DNA from: Scopulibacillus darangshiensis
GTDB taxonomy: Bacteria > Bacillota > Bacilli > Bacillales > Sporolactobacillaceae
Length of the DNA stretch: 50,973 nt
Direction: 5' to 3'
Assembly: GCF_004341035.1 (NCBI RefSeq)
Contig: NZ_SLXK01000030.1
Span: forward strand, 1 to 50,973
Shown: positions 7,546-16,092 of the stretch, piece after piece
Numbering within the stretch: the stretch's first letter is position 1
Layout of the letters: each line of letters opens with the position of its first letter
Translations under genes and position numbers: made by a program
The notes under the pieces: generated by a model
Databases searched by the model: none
Seen by the model: the letters and a program-made list of their open reading frames with translations, nothing else
Told to the model about the DNA's origin: nothing

Positions 7546-8712
7546 TTGCGGTTACTTAAGACCTTTGGCAATTGGCTTTTTTTATTTGTAGGCATGGGGC
7601 TTGCCTACAGCTGTATCGGCTGGTTAAAGCCGGTCGTGCTTGCTGATATTATCGCCTTTTTTATCCTATTTACCGTCTTTTATTATTTTCGCAGACTCAT
7701 GTTTAAACCGGCGCATGCCGCGACAGCTGCCGGAGCTATTGTTATGTCTATGGGTGTCTTTGTCAGCGATGCATTAAAGACATTTCCGGATTATATCGAG
7801 TCCCTTGGTAAAGTGACGGTCATGATGATCTTTATCATTTGGTTATTTTTAATTACCGATTATACCGTGACATTGTTCCGCAGGAAATTTTTCGACTGGC
7901 ACTGGTCCGGATCATTGAACAGCTTTGCTATGGGAACATGGCTTGCCGGTTCATCCGTCTGTTCCATGGGACTGCTCATGTATTTGAAAGACTGGTATTG
8001 GGTGGCAGTTATGATTATCACAGTCAATTCCTGTCTATGGGTTATCTTTGCAAGCCTATGCGTTCGCCGCTTTTTTCAGTTGGTAAAGGAGAAGGGCGCA
8101 ATGATTCATGGGATTGTGCTGCTTTCCACGGTCAGCACACAATCGCTCGTCGTCGATTATTCGATTCTGCTCGGTCGCCGCTTGCCTATGGCGATCTATT
8201 ACTTATTAATGATTCTTGCTCTTATTTTCTATGTCTGCTACCTCTTTCTTATTGTCCGGCAGCATATTCGATCATCATGGCAGCTCGCCGAGGATTGGAA
8301 GAATACCAATTGCATTATCCATGGGGCGCTTTCTATAACGGGCTTGGCAGGTATTTTATCAGGCGTCATTCAGCAGCCGTATATTTACGGGCTGTGGTGG
8401 CTGGTATTATGTTTGATTATAGCTGTTGAGACGATTGAAATTGTCAGAGCTGTTCTTCGTGTCAAGGCAAAAGGTTTTCGGGAAGGGCTGGGGCAATATG
8501 ATGTCTCGCAATGGGCAAGAAATTTTACCATTAGCATGTTTTTAGCCTTTACCCTGAATCTGCCGGCCAAAGAACTGACGGCCTTTTGGCAGAAGAGTTA
8601 TGAGGTTTTTCTTGATGGATTTAGCATCATCGTCGTCCTGCTGTTTGCCTATGAAGCTGTTTTGCTATTTAGGGCTCGGCTTAAAAAGAGAAGCAGAAGC
8701 GCCCTAAATTAA
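7546..8712 (+). CDS. Polytopic membrane protein of unknown function (possibly TDT-like)
   Basis: A 388-residue very hydrophobic protein with about ten membrane segments. The start is TTG at 7546 with GGGGGTG about 11 bases upstream; the nearby ATG at 7527 reads into a stop after ten codons. The repeated pattern of segments and the FAMGTWLAGSSV motif near residues 126-137 resemble tellurite-resistance/dicarboxylate (TDT, voltage-dependent anion channel) transporters, but this is only an impression. Probably in one transcript with the DUF488 gene, and closed by a strong terminator that overlaps the stop codon. Confidence 0.65.
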   Translation: MRLLKTFGNWLFLFVGMGLAYSCIGWLKPVVLADIIAFFILFTVFYYFRRLMFKPAHAATAAGAIVMSMGVFVSDALKTFPDYIESLGKVTVMMIFIIWLFLITDYTVTLFRRKFFDWHWSGSLNSFAMGTWLAGSSVCSMGLLMYLKDWYWVAVMIITVNSCLWVIFASLCVRRFFQLVKEKGAMIHGIVLLSTVSTQSLVVDYSILLGRRLPMAIYYLLMILALIFYVCYLFLIVRQHIRSSWQLAEDWKNTNCIIHGALSITGLAGILSGVIQQPYIYGLWWLVLCLIIAVETIEIVRAVLRVKAKGFREGLGQYDVSQWARNFTISMFLAFTLNLPAKELTAFWQKSYEVFLDGFSIIVVLLFAYEAVLLFRARLKKRSRSALN

Positions 8713-8726
8713 TAGGGCGCTTTTCG
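8699..8726 (+). terminator. Terminator overlapping the membrane-protein stop codon
   Basis: GCGCCCTA (8699-8706) pairs with TAGGGCGC (8713-8720), followed by TTTT. The TAA stop of the gene lies in the loop. Confidence 0.85.
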
Positions 8727-8729
8727 ACT

Positions 8730-9259
8730 TCATTGACGATACCGATTAAACCAACCAATGATTTCCTCTAGCCTTGTCAAACGATTTTTCGGTTTTCCGC
8801 TTCTTGATAACTCATGATTTTCGCCTTTAAAGCGGACAAATTTTGTATCGACACCAAGCCGCGTTAATGCAACGTACCACTGCTCGGCCTGTTCAATTGG
8901 ACAGCGGTAATCCTCCTCACTGTGGATAATGCATGTCGGCGTTTTGACATTTTTGGCATTTTCTATTTTCGGATAATGCTGCAAACAATAGTCTAACCCC
9001 TTCATAATATCGGTACGGTCTTTGTTGCCCCAATCTCCAAAGTTAGCTGCGGTAAATGCTTTGCCGTATCCTTGGCTGCCGCGCCGCCATGAATTTCCAA
9101 TACAACGGGCATTCTTTCATCCCCCGAGTCAGGTGGGAGCATGACCCAGCCTTCAATATCCCAACCATCGGGTGATGTATCAAGAATTGAAACACTATGA
9201 AGGATTATATGTAAGATAGAATGAGTGAGGCTTATTTCGAAGTTTGTAAGGTCGTCCAA
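8730..9259 (-). pseudogene. Remnant of an S9 (prolyl-oligopeptidase type) acylaminoacyl peptidase
   Basis: Two minus-strand pieces of one ancestral gene. The upstream piece reads TSPDGWDIEGWVMLPP and ends at VVLEIHGG, the start of the S9 alpha/beta-hydrolase domain. Just past that, reading shifted by one frame gives RGSQGYGKAFTAANFGDW, the block that in intact enzymes lies some 40 residues further on. The downstream piece continues to DYCLQHYP and then jumps straight to KIENAKNVKTP, HSEEDYRCPIEQAEQW and GENHELSRSGKP (the catalytic Asp and His blocks). The stretch carrying the nucleophile GxSxGG is missing, and the N-terminal propeller is absent. At least two deletions plus a frameshift are visible, so no active peptidase is made. 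Confidence 0.88.
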
Positions 9260-9291
9260 ACTCTTTTAAGATAAACAATCGCCCTCATTTA

Positions 9292-9335
9292 ATAAAATTA
9301 GCTGGTAACACCCCTCAGGTGTTAACCAGCTATTG
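9292..9335 (-). terminator. Terminator of the coat-protein gene pair
   Basis: TAGCTGGTAACACC (9299-9312) pairs with GGTGTTAACCAGCTA (9318-9332) with a one-base bulge. On the minus strand it is followed by ATTTTATT. Confidence 0.65.
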
Positions 9336-9360
9336 CTCTTGCTTATTTCCTAACCTAAAT

Positions 9361-9696
9361 TTATTGCATCGTCCCTTGATTAGGGAATTGCTGTGTTTGA
9401 TACTGTGAAAATTGCTGATAGGTCTGCTGCAATTTTTGGCCGCTTTCAGCTTCAAAACCGTACCAGCCTTTTTTAAACATGAGATTGAAGAGGTCACGCT
9501 GACACTGTTCCGTTTCGTTAAAGATTTTCGAAACATCCTGGTAAAGGGCTTGGTGGCTCATCTCATGAAGCGCGACACTGTAAGCGTTTGTCAGATACTT
9601 TTCGGTAGTCAGGCAATCATTAATAAAATCCCGGTCATTCATTTCTGGTGTTGTCGGGACTTGTGTTGAAGGGTTTTGTACTTTGTTATTCGGCAT
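9361..9696 (-). CDS. Spore coat protein, CotF-like
   Basis: A 111-residue protein of the coat F (PF07875-type) family. A Pro/Thr/Asn-rich N-terminus is followed by a helical core with MNDRDFINDCLTTEKYLTNA, YSVALHEMSHQAL, and VSKIFNETEQCQRDLFNLMF, then FKKGWYGFEAE and a Gln-rich tail. Such proteins are small ferritin-like helical bundles deposited in the spore coat. The start codon overlaps the stop of the upstream gene (TAATG), with AGGAGG inside that gene, so the pair is translationally coupled. Its place beside fadN matches yusN of B. subtilis. Expression in the mother cell is expected from the family, but no sigma-E/K promoter was identified. Confidence 0.85.
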   Translation of the reverse strand: MPNNKVQNPSTQVPTTPEMNDRDFINDCLTTEKYLTNAYSVALHEMSHQALYQDVSKIFNETEQCQRDLFNLMFKKGWYGFEAESGQKLQQTYQQFSQYQTQQFPNQGTMQ

Positions 9697-9974
9697 TATT
9701 GCATGCCTCCTGTTGTTGGATTCGTATTGTTCTGAACATGCTGCTGAATATGATTTAATAGCATTTGGTAATGTGTCTGATGCATTTGACAGGCACTCAG
9801 CAATGCTTGTTTTATTTCAGTATCCTGGCATTGGCTTGCAAAAAAATGACTTTTTTTAACAGCATTCAAGTTCCAGGAAAGCATATCCTCTAAATAGAGA
9901 TGATCTTTCGTACTGACTACAAAAGGCGGCTGCTCCATAACGTTTTGATTTTGCGGCTGTTGCTGTGGATTCAT
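9696..9974 (-). CDS. Small coat-associated protein, Gln-rich, CotF-like
   Basis: A 92-residue protein starting at ATG 9974 behind ATAGGAGGAAATAAA. The longer frame from 10064 lacks a ribosome site and encodes an implausible basic leader. The N-terminus is Pro/Gln/Asn-rich, followed by a helical segment STKDHLYLEDMLSWNLNAVK and QCQDTEIKQALLSACQMHQTHY, which look like the two halves of a CotF-type four-helix bundle. Coupled to the next coat gene by a 1-base overlap. Divergent from fadN. Probably a structural spore component acting with its neighbour. Confidence 0.78.
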   Translation of the reverse strand: MNPQQQPQNQNVMEQPPFVVSTKDHLYLEDMLSWNLNAVKKSHFFASQCQDTEIKQALLSACQMHQTHYQMLLNHIQQHVQNNTNPTTGGMQ

Positions 9975-10083
9975 TTTATTTCCTCCTATTGTGAATTTGG
10001 CCCTCTTAGTGTTAGTTATTCCTTTTGATGTTATTCTTTTAATTGGCTCTGCAAGTTTAATCAATTAATCGCCAATTTAAATA

Positions 10084-10112
10084 TTGCGAAACTTCCTAAA
10101 ATGCATTATATT
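10084..10112 (+). promoter_or_regulatory. Sigma-A promoter of fadNAE
   Basis: TTGCGA (10084-10089), exactly 17 bases, TATATT (10107-10112). The FadR operator starts 34 bases after the -10 box. Confidence 0.65.
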
Positions 10113-10145
10113 GAATATAGGAAAGAAATTTTTTTGCATCAAAAA

Positions 10146-10163
10146 TGAATGATTATTCATTCA
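10146..10163 (+). promoter_or_regulatory. FadR operator
   Basis: TGAATGATTATTCATTCA is a perfect 7-bp inverted repeat around TTAT and matches the Bacillus FadR consensus (TGAATGANTANTCATTCA) at every fixed position. It lies between the promoter and the fadN start, where a bound TetR-type FadR would block transcription until long-chain acyl-CoA releases it. Confidence 0.9.
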
Positions 10164-10187
10164 AACTTGCGCTAAGGAGGTTCCTGA

Positions 10188-12572
10188 ATGGTCACGATTC
10201 GTAAGGCAGCGGTGCTGGGGTCCGGGGTTATGGGCTCATCTATCGCTGCACATCTAGCAAATGTAGGAATACCGAGCCTGCTATTGGATATTGTTCCTAA
10301 GGATTTGACACCTGAAGAACAAGCAAAGGGACTGACATTGGAAGATAAGGCCGTCCGTAACCGGCTCAGTGGGCAGGCTTTAAAGAAATTACTGAGGCAA
10401 AAGCCTGCTCCTTTGACCAAAAAAGAAAATGTCCAGCTTATTGAACCCGGGAATTTATCAGACGATCTTGAGCGTCTGTCTGAAGTCGATTGGATTATTG
10501 AAGTCGTTGTGGAAAATCTGGATATCAAAAAGCATTTATTTGAACAAGTGGATCAATATAGGAAAAAGGGCACGATTGTCAGCTCGAATACATCCGGCAT
10601 TTCAGTTAATGCCATGGCGGAAGGCCGATCCGAAGATTTTAGAAAGCATTTTCTCGGTACACACTTCTTTAATCCGCCGCGATACTTAAAATTGCTTGAA
10701 GTCATTCCAACCGAAGCAACCGATGATCACGTCACTTCATTTATGAAATCCTTTGGTGAGGAACGGTTAGGCAAAGGTGTCGTCATTACAAAGGATACAC
10801 CCAACTTTATCGCCAACCGGATCGGCACATACGGTCTTCAAATAACATTGAAAGAAATGCTTAATAGGGGCTACAGCGTTGGAGAAGTGGACTCTATTAC
10901 CGGTCCATTAATCGGCCGGCCAAAAAGCGCTACCTTCCGTACCTTGGATGTCGTTGGTCTCGATACTTTTGTCCATGTGGCAAATAACGTCCACGATCAC
11001 GTTGATGATCAGGCAGAAAAAGATGTCTTTATTGTTCCTGATTTAATGAAAAACATGCTTGAACGCGGATGGATCGGCAGTAAATCAGGTCAGGGCTTCT
11101 TTCTGAAAAAGGATGGCAGCATTCTCCAGCTTAACCCAAAAACAATGGACTATGAACCGCGCGAAAAACTCAAAGCGCCATCGATCCAAGCCGCCAAACA
11201 ATTGAAGTCCACTCGCCAAAAAATTAAAGCGCTTGCATATGCTGATGACCGCGCTGGCGAGCTGCTTTGGCCAATCTTTAAGCAGACCCTTCTTTATACC
11301 GCAGATAAGGCTTACAACATCGCCGATAGCCTTCATGCCATTGATTTGGCTATGACATGGGGATTTGGCTGGAAGTTCGGTCCGTTTGAAACCTGGGATG
11401 CCTTAGGTTTGGAAGAATCCTTGCAAAGGATGAAGGAAGAAGGCGAGAAGATTCCTGAGTGGCTCGAGGAAATGACAGAGAATGGTTTTAGTCACTTTTA
11501 TAAAGAAGAAGATGGTGTGCGGTCTTATTACCATAAAGGTGAATATGTTAAGGTCCCGTATCATCCAAAAGACATTCACCTAAAGCTGCTTAAAAAGCAA
11601 AATAAAGTGATCAAGAAAAATGCCGGGGCAAGTCTGATAGATCTAGGTGACGATGTTGCTGGCCTCGAATTCCATTCACCAAATAATGCGCTCGGCTTAG
11701 ACACACTGCAAATGATCCAGCAGGCAATGGATGAAGTGGAGAAGAATTACAAAGGGCTTGTCCTTGGCAATCAGGGCAATAACTTCTGTGTCGGCGCTAA
11801 CATTGCCCTTATGCTGATGGAAGCACAAGATGATAATTTCTTTGAGCTGGATATGGTCGTCCGTCAATTCCATAAGGCGATGCTGCGGATGAAATATGGT
11901 ACGAAACCAGTTGTTGCAGCACCTTTTGCCATGACATTAGGCGGCGGGGCGGAGGTCGGCCTTGCAACTGATGCGATCCAAGCCTCAATGGAAACGTATT
12001 TGGGTCTTGTTGAAGTCGGCGTTGGTCTGATCCCTGGCGGAGGGGGTAACAAAGAGCTTTATTTGCGGCATCTGGAGAATCTCCCTAAGGGTGTCAACGT
12101 CGATCTTACCGCTGTCACCAATCGAGTGTTTGAACTTATTGCAACAGCCAAGGTATCCACGTCTGCTGAAGAGGCAAAGGAAAACGGCTATTTGCGAGGT
12201 TCTGATAAAATCAGCGTAAATAATGATCATTTGCTTCACGACGCCAAACAAAGAGTCATTGGACTTTATAATCAAGGTTACCAGCCGCCGCTTAGCAAAA
12301 AGTTTCCAGTCTCGGGTGAAGCGGGATACGCTGCAATGGTCATGGGTGCTGAATCAATGAAAATGTCAGGCTATGCCTCTGACCATGATTTTAAAATCGC
12401 AAAGAAACTGGCCTATGTCCTTGCAGGCGGTCTTGTGCCACAAGGGACAGAGGTCACTGAACAGTACATGTTGGATCTTGAGCGGGAAGCGTTTCTAAGC
12501 TTGCTTGGTGAGCCAAAGACACAACAGCGGATGCAGCACATGCTTGTAAAAGGAAAACCGCTAAGAAATTAG
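10188..12572 (+). CDS. fadN: 3-hydroxyacyl-CoA dehydrogenase / enoyl-CoA hydratase
   Basis: A 794-residue bifunctional beta-oxidation enzyme that hydrates trans-2-enoyl-CoA and oxidises L-3-hydroxyacyl-CoA with NAD. The order is FadN-like: the dehydrogenase domain comes first (Rossmann motif AAVLGSGVMGSSIAAHLA near residues 6-23; HFFNPPRYLKLLEVIP near 156-171), then the crotonase-fold part near residues 500-640 with NNFCVGANIALM and LGGGAEVGLATDAI forming the oxyanion region. First gene of fadN-fadA-fadE; GCTAAGGAGG precedes the ATG. Controlled by the FadR operator just upstream. Same order and orientation as in B. subtilis. Confidence 0.96.
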   Translation: MVTIRKAAVLGSGVMGSSIAAHLANVGIPSLLLDIVPKDLTPEEQAKGLTLEDKAVRNRLSGQALKKLLRQKPAPLTKKENVQLIEPGNLSDDLERLSEVDWIIEVVVENLDIKKHLFEQVDQYRKKGTIVSSNTSGISVNAMAEGRSEDFRKHFLGTHFFNPPRYLKLLEVIPTEATDDHVTSFMKSFGEERLGKGVVITKDTPNFIANRIGTYGLQITLKEMLNRGYSVGEVDSITGPLIGRPKSATFRTLDVVGLDTFVHVANNVHDHVDDQAEKDVFIVPDLMKNMLERGWIGSKSGQGFFLKKDGSILQLNPKTMDYEPREKLKAPSIQAAKQLKSTRQKIKALAYADDRAGELLWPIFKQTLLYTADKAYNIADSLHAIDLAMTWGFGWKFGPFETWDALGLEESLQRMKEEGEKIPEWLEEMTENGFSHFYKEEDGVRSYYHKGEYVKVPYHPKDIHLKLLKKQNKVIKKNAGASLIDLGDDVAGLEFHSPNNALGLDTLQMIQQAMDEVEKNYKGLVLGNQGNNFCVGANIALMLMEAQDDNFFELDMVVRQFHKAMLRMKYGTKPVVAAPFAMTLGGGAEVGLATDAIQASMETYLGLVEVGVGLIPGGGGNKELYLRHLENLPKGVNVDLTAVTNRVFELIATAKVSTSAEEAKENGYLRGSDKISVNNDHLLHDAKQRVIGLYNQGYQPPLSKKFPVSGEAGYAAMVMGAESMKMSGYASDHDFKIAKKLAYVLAGGLVPQGTEVTEQYMLDLEREAFLSLLGEPKTQQRMQHMLVKGKPLRN

Positions 12573-12589
12573 GAGGAGGGGAGATAAGC

Positions 12590-13762
12590 ATGAATGATGC
12601 AGTAATTGTAGATGGCGCGCGGACGCCTGTCGGGAAAGCAAATAAAGGGAGCTTTGCCCATACTCGCCCTGATGACTTAGGGGCCGCAGCCGTCACTGAA
12701 ACATTAAAGAGATCAGGTTATGAAGGTCAAGTCGATGATATTATTTTCGGCTGTGCCATTCCTGAGGCCGAACAGGGGTTGAATGTCGCAAGAATGATCG
12801 GTGCTTTGAGCGGTCTGCCTGAGGAAACGCCAGCCATTACAATCAATAGATATTGTTCGTCAGGATTACAGGCTATCGCCTACGCTTCTGAACGGATTAT
12901 GGTCGGCGGTTCTGAGACAATCATTGCGGGCGGAACAGAATCCATGTCACTCGTACCTATGGGTGGCCACGTTCTGAAGCCGAACCGAGTGCTCGTTGAG
13001 AAAGCACCTGAGTATTATATGGGAATGGGTCAAACGGCGGAGGAAGTGGCTAATAAATACGGTGTGACAAGAGAAGAGCAAGATCAATTTGCGCTTCGCA
13101 GCCATGAGCGTGCGGCAAAGGCCATTGAAGAGGGCAAATTTGACGAAGAAATCGTCCCTGTTGAGGTCGTTAATAGGTGGGTGGATTCGGATAATAAATT
13201 GCAAGAAAAGAAGATTGTAGTGAAGAAGGATGAAGGCATAAGAAGAGATACGTCGCTCAGTGCCCTAGGCAAGCTAAAACCCGCTTTTCACAGGAAGGGT
13301 TCGGTCACGGCCGGTAACTCCTCACAAACAAGCGATGGCGCCGCATCCGTTCTTGTTATGAATAGTGAAAAGGCAAAAAGCGAGGGATTAAAACCCCTCG
13401 CAAAATTCCGTTCCTTTGCAGTAGCGGGCGTCCCGCCGGAAATTATGGGGATCGGCCCCATCGCAGCAGTTCCAAAAGCGTTAAAGCAAGCCGGTTTGTC
13501 GCTCAAAGATATCGGTGTGATCGAACTGAATGAGGCTTTTGCATCACAATCCATACAGGTTATCAGGGAGCTTGGACTAAATGAAGAGATTGTCAACATT
13601 AACGGCGGTGCCATCGCTTTAGGGCACCCGATGGGCTGTACGGGGACAAAGCTGACCTTGTCATGCATTCATGAGATGAAACGGCGCGGTGCCGAATTTG
13701 GTCTTGTAACAATGTGTATCGGCGGCGGAATGGGCGCTGCCGGCATTTTCGAATTATTGTAA
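12590..13762 (+). CDS. fadA: Acetyl-CoA C-acyltransferase (3-ketoacyl-CoA thiolase)
   Basis: Catalyses thiolytic cleavage of 3-ketoacyl-CoA to acetyl-CoA plus a shortened acyl-CoA. Length 390 is typical. The nucleophilic Cys is at position 89 (INRYCSSGLQA), the catalytic His at 346 (GGAIALGHPMGCTG), and the second Cys at 376 (CIGGGMG). It starts 17 bases after fadN behind AGGAGGGGAG and is cotranscribed. An alternative role as a biosynthetic acetoacetyl-CoA thiolase is unlikely in this operon. Confidence 0.96.
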   Translation: MNDAVIVDGARTPVGKANKGSFAHTRPDDLGAAAVTETLKRSGYEGQVDDIIFGCAIPEAEQGLNVARMIGALSGLPEETPAITINRYCSSGLQAIAYASERIMVGGSETIIAGGTESMSLVPMGGHVLKPNRVLVEKAPEYYMGMGQTAEEVANKYGVTREEQDQFALRSHERAAKAIEEGKFDEEIVPVEVVNRWVDSDNKLQEKKIVVKKDEGIRRDTSLSALGKLKPAFHRKGSVTAGNSSQTSDGAASVLVMNSEKAKSEGLKPLAKFRSFAVAGVPPEIMGIGPIAAVPKALKQAGLSLKDIGVIELNEAFASQSIQVIRELGLNEEIVNINGGAIALGHPMGCTGTKLTLSCIHEMKRRGAEFGLVTMCIGGGMGAAGIFELL

Positions 13763-13806
13763 CAGGTTTTAACACTAGTTTTATATCCAAGAAAGGAGCG
13801 ATTATT

Positions 13807-15591
13807 ATGGGAAGCACAACCGATAAACTGATTAAAGGCGGAGCATTCGTTATCGATGATCTTGATTTGAATCGAATGTTCGTCCCAGAGGATATTACGG
13901 ATGAACAGAAAATGATGGCTAAGACAACGGAGGATTATATAAGAAAAGAAGTGTTGCCACATAAGGAAGAATTAGAAAAGCAGGATTTGGAGCTGACTAA
14001 GAAGCTGTTGAAGAAAGCCGGAGATCTTGGCCTTCTCGGTGCGGATGTACCCGAAGCATATGGCGGGATCGGGCTTGATAAGATCAGTTCATCCCTCATT
14101 ACCGAAAAGTTTGCTCCGGCGGGATCATTTTCACTAAGCTACGGAGCACATGTCGGAATTGGCTCTTTGCCGATTGTTTTGTTTGGAACCGAGGAACAAA
14201 AGAAAAAGTATTTGCCCGGCCTTGCCACAGGGACAAAATTTGCCGCATATGCACTGACTGAGCCGGGATCTGGTTCTGATGCCCGCGGTGCTAAAGCCAC
14301 GGCGAAATTAAATGATGAAGGCACACACTATATCTTAAATGGTGAGAAGCAATGGATCACCAACTCCGGTTTTGCCGATGTCTTTGTAGTCTATGCCAAA
14401 ATCGATGGCGAGCAATTTTCGGCGTTTATCGTTGAGAAAGAGTTTGTCGGGGTGTCAACCGGTGCTGAGGAAAAGAAAATGGGGATTAAAGCATCCTCCA
14501 CGAGGACACTTATTCTGGAAGATGTTAAAGTGCCAAAAGAGAATTTACTTGGTGAGGCTGGAAGGGGCCATATCATTGCTTTTAATATTTTAAATATTGG
14601 CAGGTATAAGCTTGCCGTCGGTGTTGTCGGCGCATGTAAGAGGGGATTGGAGCTTGCTGCCAAGTATGCCAATGAGCGCAAGCAATTTAAACAGCCGATC
14701 GCTAAATTTTCTTTGATTCAGAACAAACTGGCCAATATGGCTGTGAGAACATATGCGACGGAAACATCCGTCTACCGGACCGTCGGTTTATTTGCCGATC
14801 GGCTTGACACATTTACTGAGGAAGATGAAAGAGATGGCAAAAAGGTGGCTGATGCTATTGCTGAATATGCTATCGAATGTTCGTTAAACAAAGTTTTCGC
14901 ATCAGAAGCACTGGACTTTGTCGCCGATGAAGCTGTACAAATTCATGGCGGATACGGCTACATGTCTGAATACGAAGTGGAAACGATTTACCGTGACTCC
15001 CGGATTAACCGGATCTTTGAAGGGACTAACGAAATCAATCGCTTGATCGTGCCTGGAACACTGCTGAAAAAGGCTATGAAAGGTGAATTGCCTTTGTTGC
15101 AAAAAGCCCAGACACTTCAGGAAGAACTCATGATGCTTATGCCTGAGCAGCCAGGTGTTGCTCCCCTTGATAAGGAAAAATATTTGCTCAAAAACGCGAA
15201 AAAGATCTTCTTAATGGTTGCTGGACTTGGAGCACAAAAGTTCGGTAAGGATCTGGAAAATGAACAAGAATTGCTTTCAAATGTTGCCGATATTGTGGGG
15301 GATATCTATACGATGGAATCCGTGATCGCCCGTGCCGAAAAATCACTGGAAAAAGCAGGGGAAGCAAAATCTGAACATAAATTGCTCATGACGGAAGTCT
15401 TTACTCAGGAGGCATTCCAAAATATTGAGAAGCTTGCTAAAGAGTCTTTGGCGGCCATTGAGGAAGGCGACAGCCTGCGCATGATGCTGTCAGCTTTGAA
15501 AAAAATGACCCGCTTTGAACCTGCCAATCTTATTGAGAAAAAACGCCGTATTGCAGCAAGTGTCCTTGCTGAAGAACGATACACTGTTTAA
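13807..15591 (+). CDS. fadE: Acyl-CoA dehydrogenase
   Basis: FAD-dependent first step of beta-oxidation, forming trans-2-enoyl-CoA. From ATG 13807 (AAGAAAGGAGCG upstream) the protein has 594 residues; a longer frame begins inside fadA and is not used. Visible are the AYALTEPGSGSDARG flavin-contact block, GEKQWITNSGFADVFVVYAK, and in the C-terminal helical domain VQIHGGYGYMSEYEVE followed by YRDSRINRIFEGTNEINR, including the usual Glu of the catalytic-base region. The ~200-residue C-terminal extension is characteristic of the VLCAD/FadE-like Bacillus enzymes, not short-chain dehydrogenases. Last gene of the FadR-controlled operon. Confidence 0.95.
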   Translation: MGSTTDKLIKGGAFVIDDLDLNRMFVPEDITDEQKMMAKTTEDYIRKEVLPHKEELEKQDLELTKKLLKKAGDLGLLGADVPEAYGGIGLDKISSSLITEKFAPAGSFSLSYGAHVGIGSLPIVLFGTEEQKKKYLPGLATGTKFAAYALTEPGSGSDARGAKATAKLNDEGTHYILNGEKQWITNSGFADVFVVYAKIDGEQFSAFIVEKEFVGVSTGAEEKKMGIKASSTRTLILEDVKVPKENLLGEAGRGHIIAFNILNIGRYKLAVGVVGACKRGLELAAKYANERKQFKQPIAKFSLIQNKLANMAVRTYATETSVYRTVGLFADRLDTFTEEDERDGKKVADAIAEYAIECSLNKVFASEALDFVADEAVQIHGGYGYMSEYEVETIYRDSRINRIFEGTNEINRLIVPGTLLKKAMKGELPLLQKAQTLQEELMMLMPEQPGVAPLDKEKYLLKNAKKIFLMVAGLGAQKFGKDLENEQELLSNVADIVGDIYTMESVIARAEKSLEKAGEAKSEHKLLMTEVFTQEAFQNIEKLAKESLAAIEEGDSLRMMLSALKKMTRFEPANLIEKKRRIAASVLAEERYTV

Positions 15592-15632
15592 TTATTAACA
15601 ACCGCACCTTCAATAACATATTCCGCTATTTG

Positions 15633-15659
15633 CTCCCCGCCGCTGGGGAGTTTTTTTTT
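15633..15659 (+). terminator. Terminator of fadNAE
   Basis: CTCCCC (15633-15638) with GGGGAG (15645-15650), followed by nine T. Confidence 0.88.
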
Positions 15660-15681
15660 GATAAAAACATATCAGATTTTT

Positions 15682-15690
15682 TGGTATAAT
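15682..15690 (+). promoter_or_regulatory. Extended -10 promoter of the 93-residue gene
   Basis: TGGTATAAT gives a TGn plus perfect TATAAT. No well-spaced -35 is present, as is common with extended -10 promoters. Confidence 0.5.
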
Positions 15691-15722
15691 GAATGTGACA
15701 CCATATAAAGGAGGCGTTGTAA

Positions 15723-16004
15723 TTGGCAAAAATCGTCCAAGAAATAGAAATGGGTGATTACACTATATCTTTGAAAGATCATGGTGATGGAAAATATGAA
15801 GCAAGACTTTCCTCGGGGAGATACGGGGGCTTGCTGGAAATAGAAAAGTCAGATTACGGTCTTCGCATCCGTCAGATCGATATTGGCAGCGCTGACGTTT
15901 CGCTTGAACATCTTGCACTAATGACAATTTTGGTAGGTGCTGATCAGGAATTGATCAGTGAAATTAACAGGATCAACAAAGCGAGAAATCAATCTTGGAA
16001 ATAA
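15723..16004 (+). CDS. Hypothetical 93-residue protein
   Basis: Small cytoplasmic protein starting at TTG 15723 behind AAAGGAGGCG. It has its own extended -10 promoter and its own terminator, which supports a real monocistronic gene. The first half is predicted beta-rich (IEMGDYTISLKDHGDGKYEA, then LLEIEKSDYGLRIRQIDIG). The second half is helical (LEHLALMTILVGADQELI). No motif, signal peptide or membrane segment is seen. It sits between fadE and the yusI-like gene, where B. subtilis has nothing that I can recall. Function unknown. Confidence 0.72.
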   Translation: MAKIVQEIEMGDYTISLKDHGDGKYEARLSSGRYGGLLEIEKSDYGLRIRQIDIGSADVSLEHLALMTILVGADQELISEINRINKARNQSWK

Positions 16005-16060
16005 ACGATCCTGCTTTAACCGGCCCAGCGCTTGGGTCCATTTCTTTGGATCGTTTTTTA
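16003..16060 (+). terminator. Two-stem terminator after the 93-residue gene
   Basis: AAACGATCC (16003-16011) pairs with GGATCGTTT (16048-16056), followed by T. An inner hairpin GGCCCA/TGGGTC lies in its loop. Confidence 0.7.
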
Positions 16061-16092
16061 TGGGTCAAACCATTTATGAAAGGGGCGAATGA

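Noticed and set aside
13714-13806. Long N-terminal extension of fadE inside fadA
   Set aside because: No ribosome site. ATG 13807 has AAGAAAGGAGCG at the proper distance and gives the usual 594 residues.
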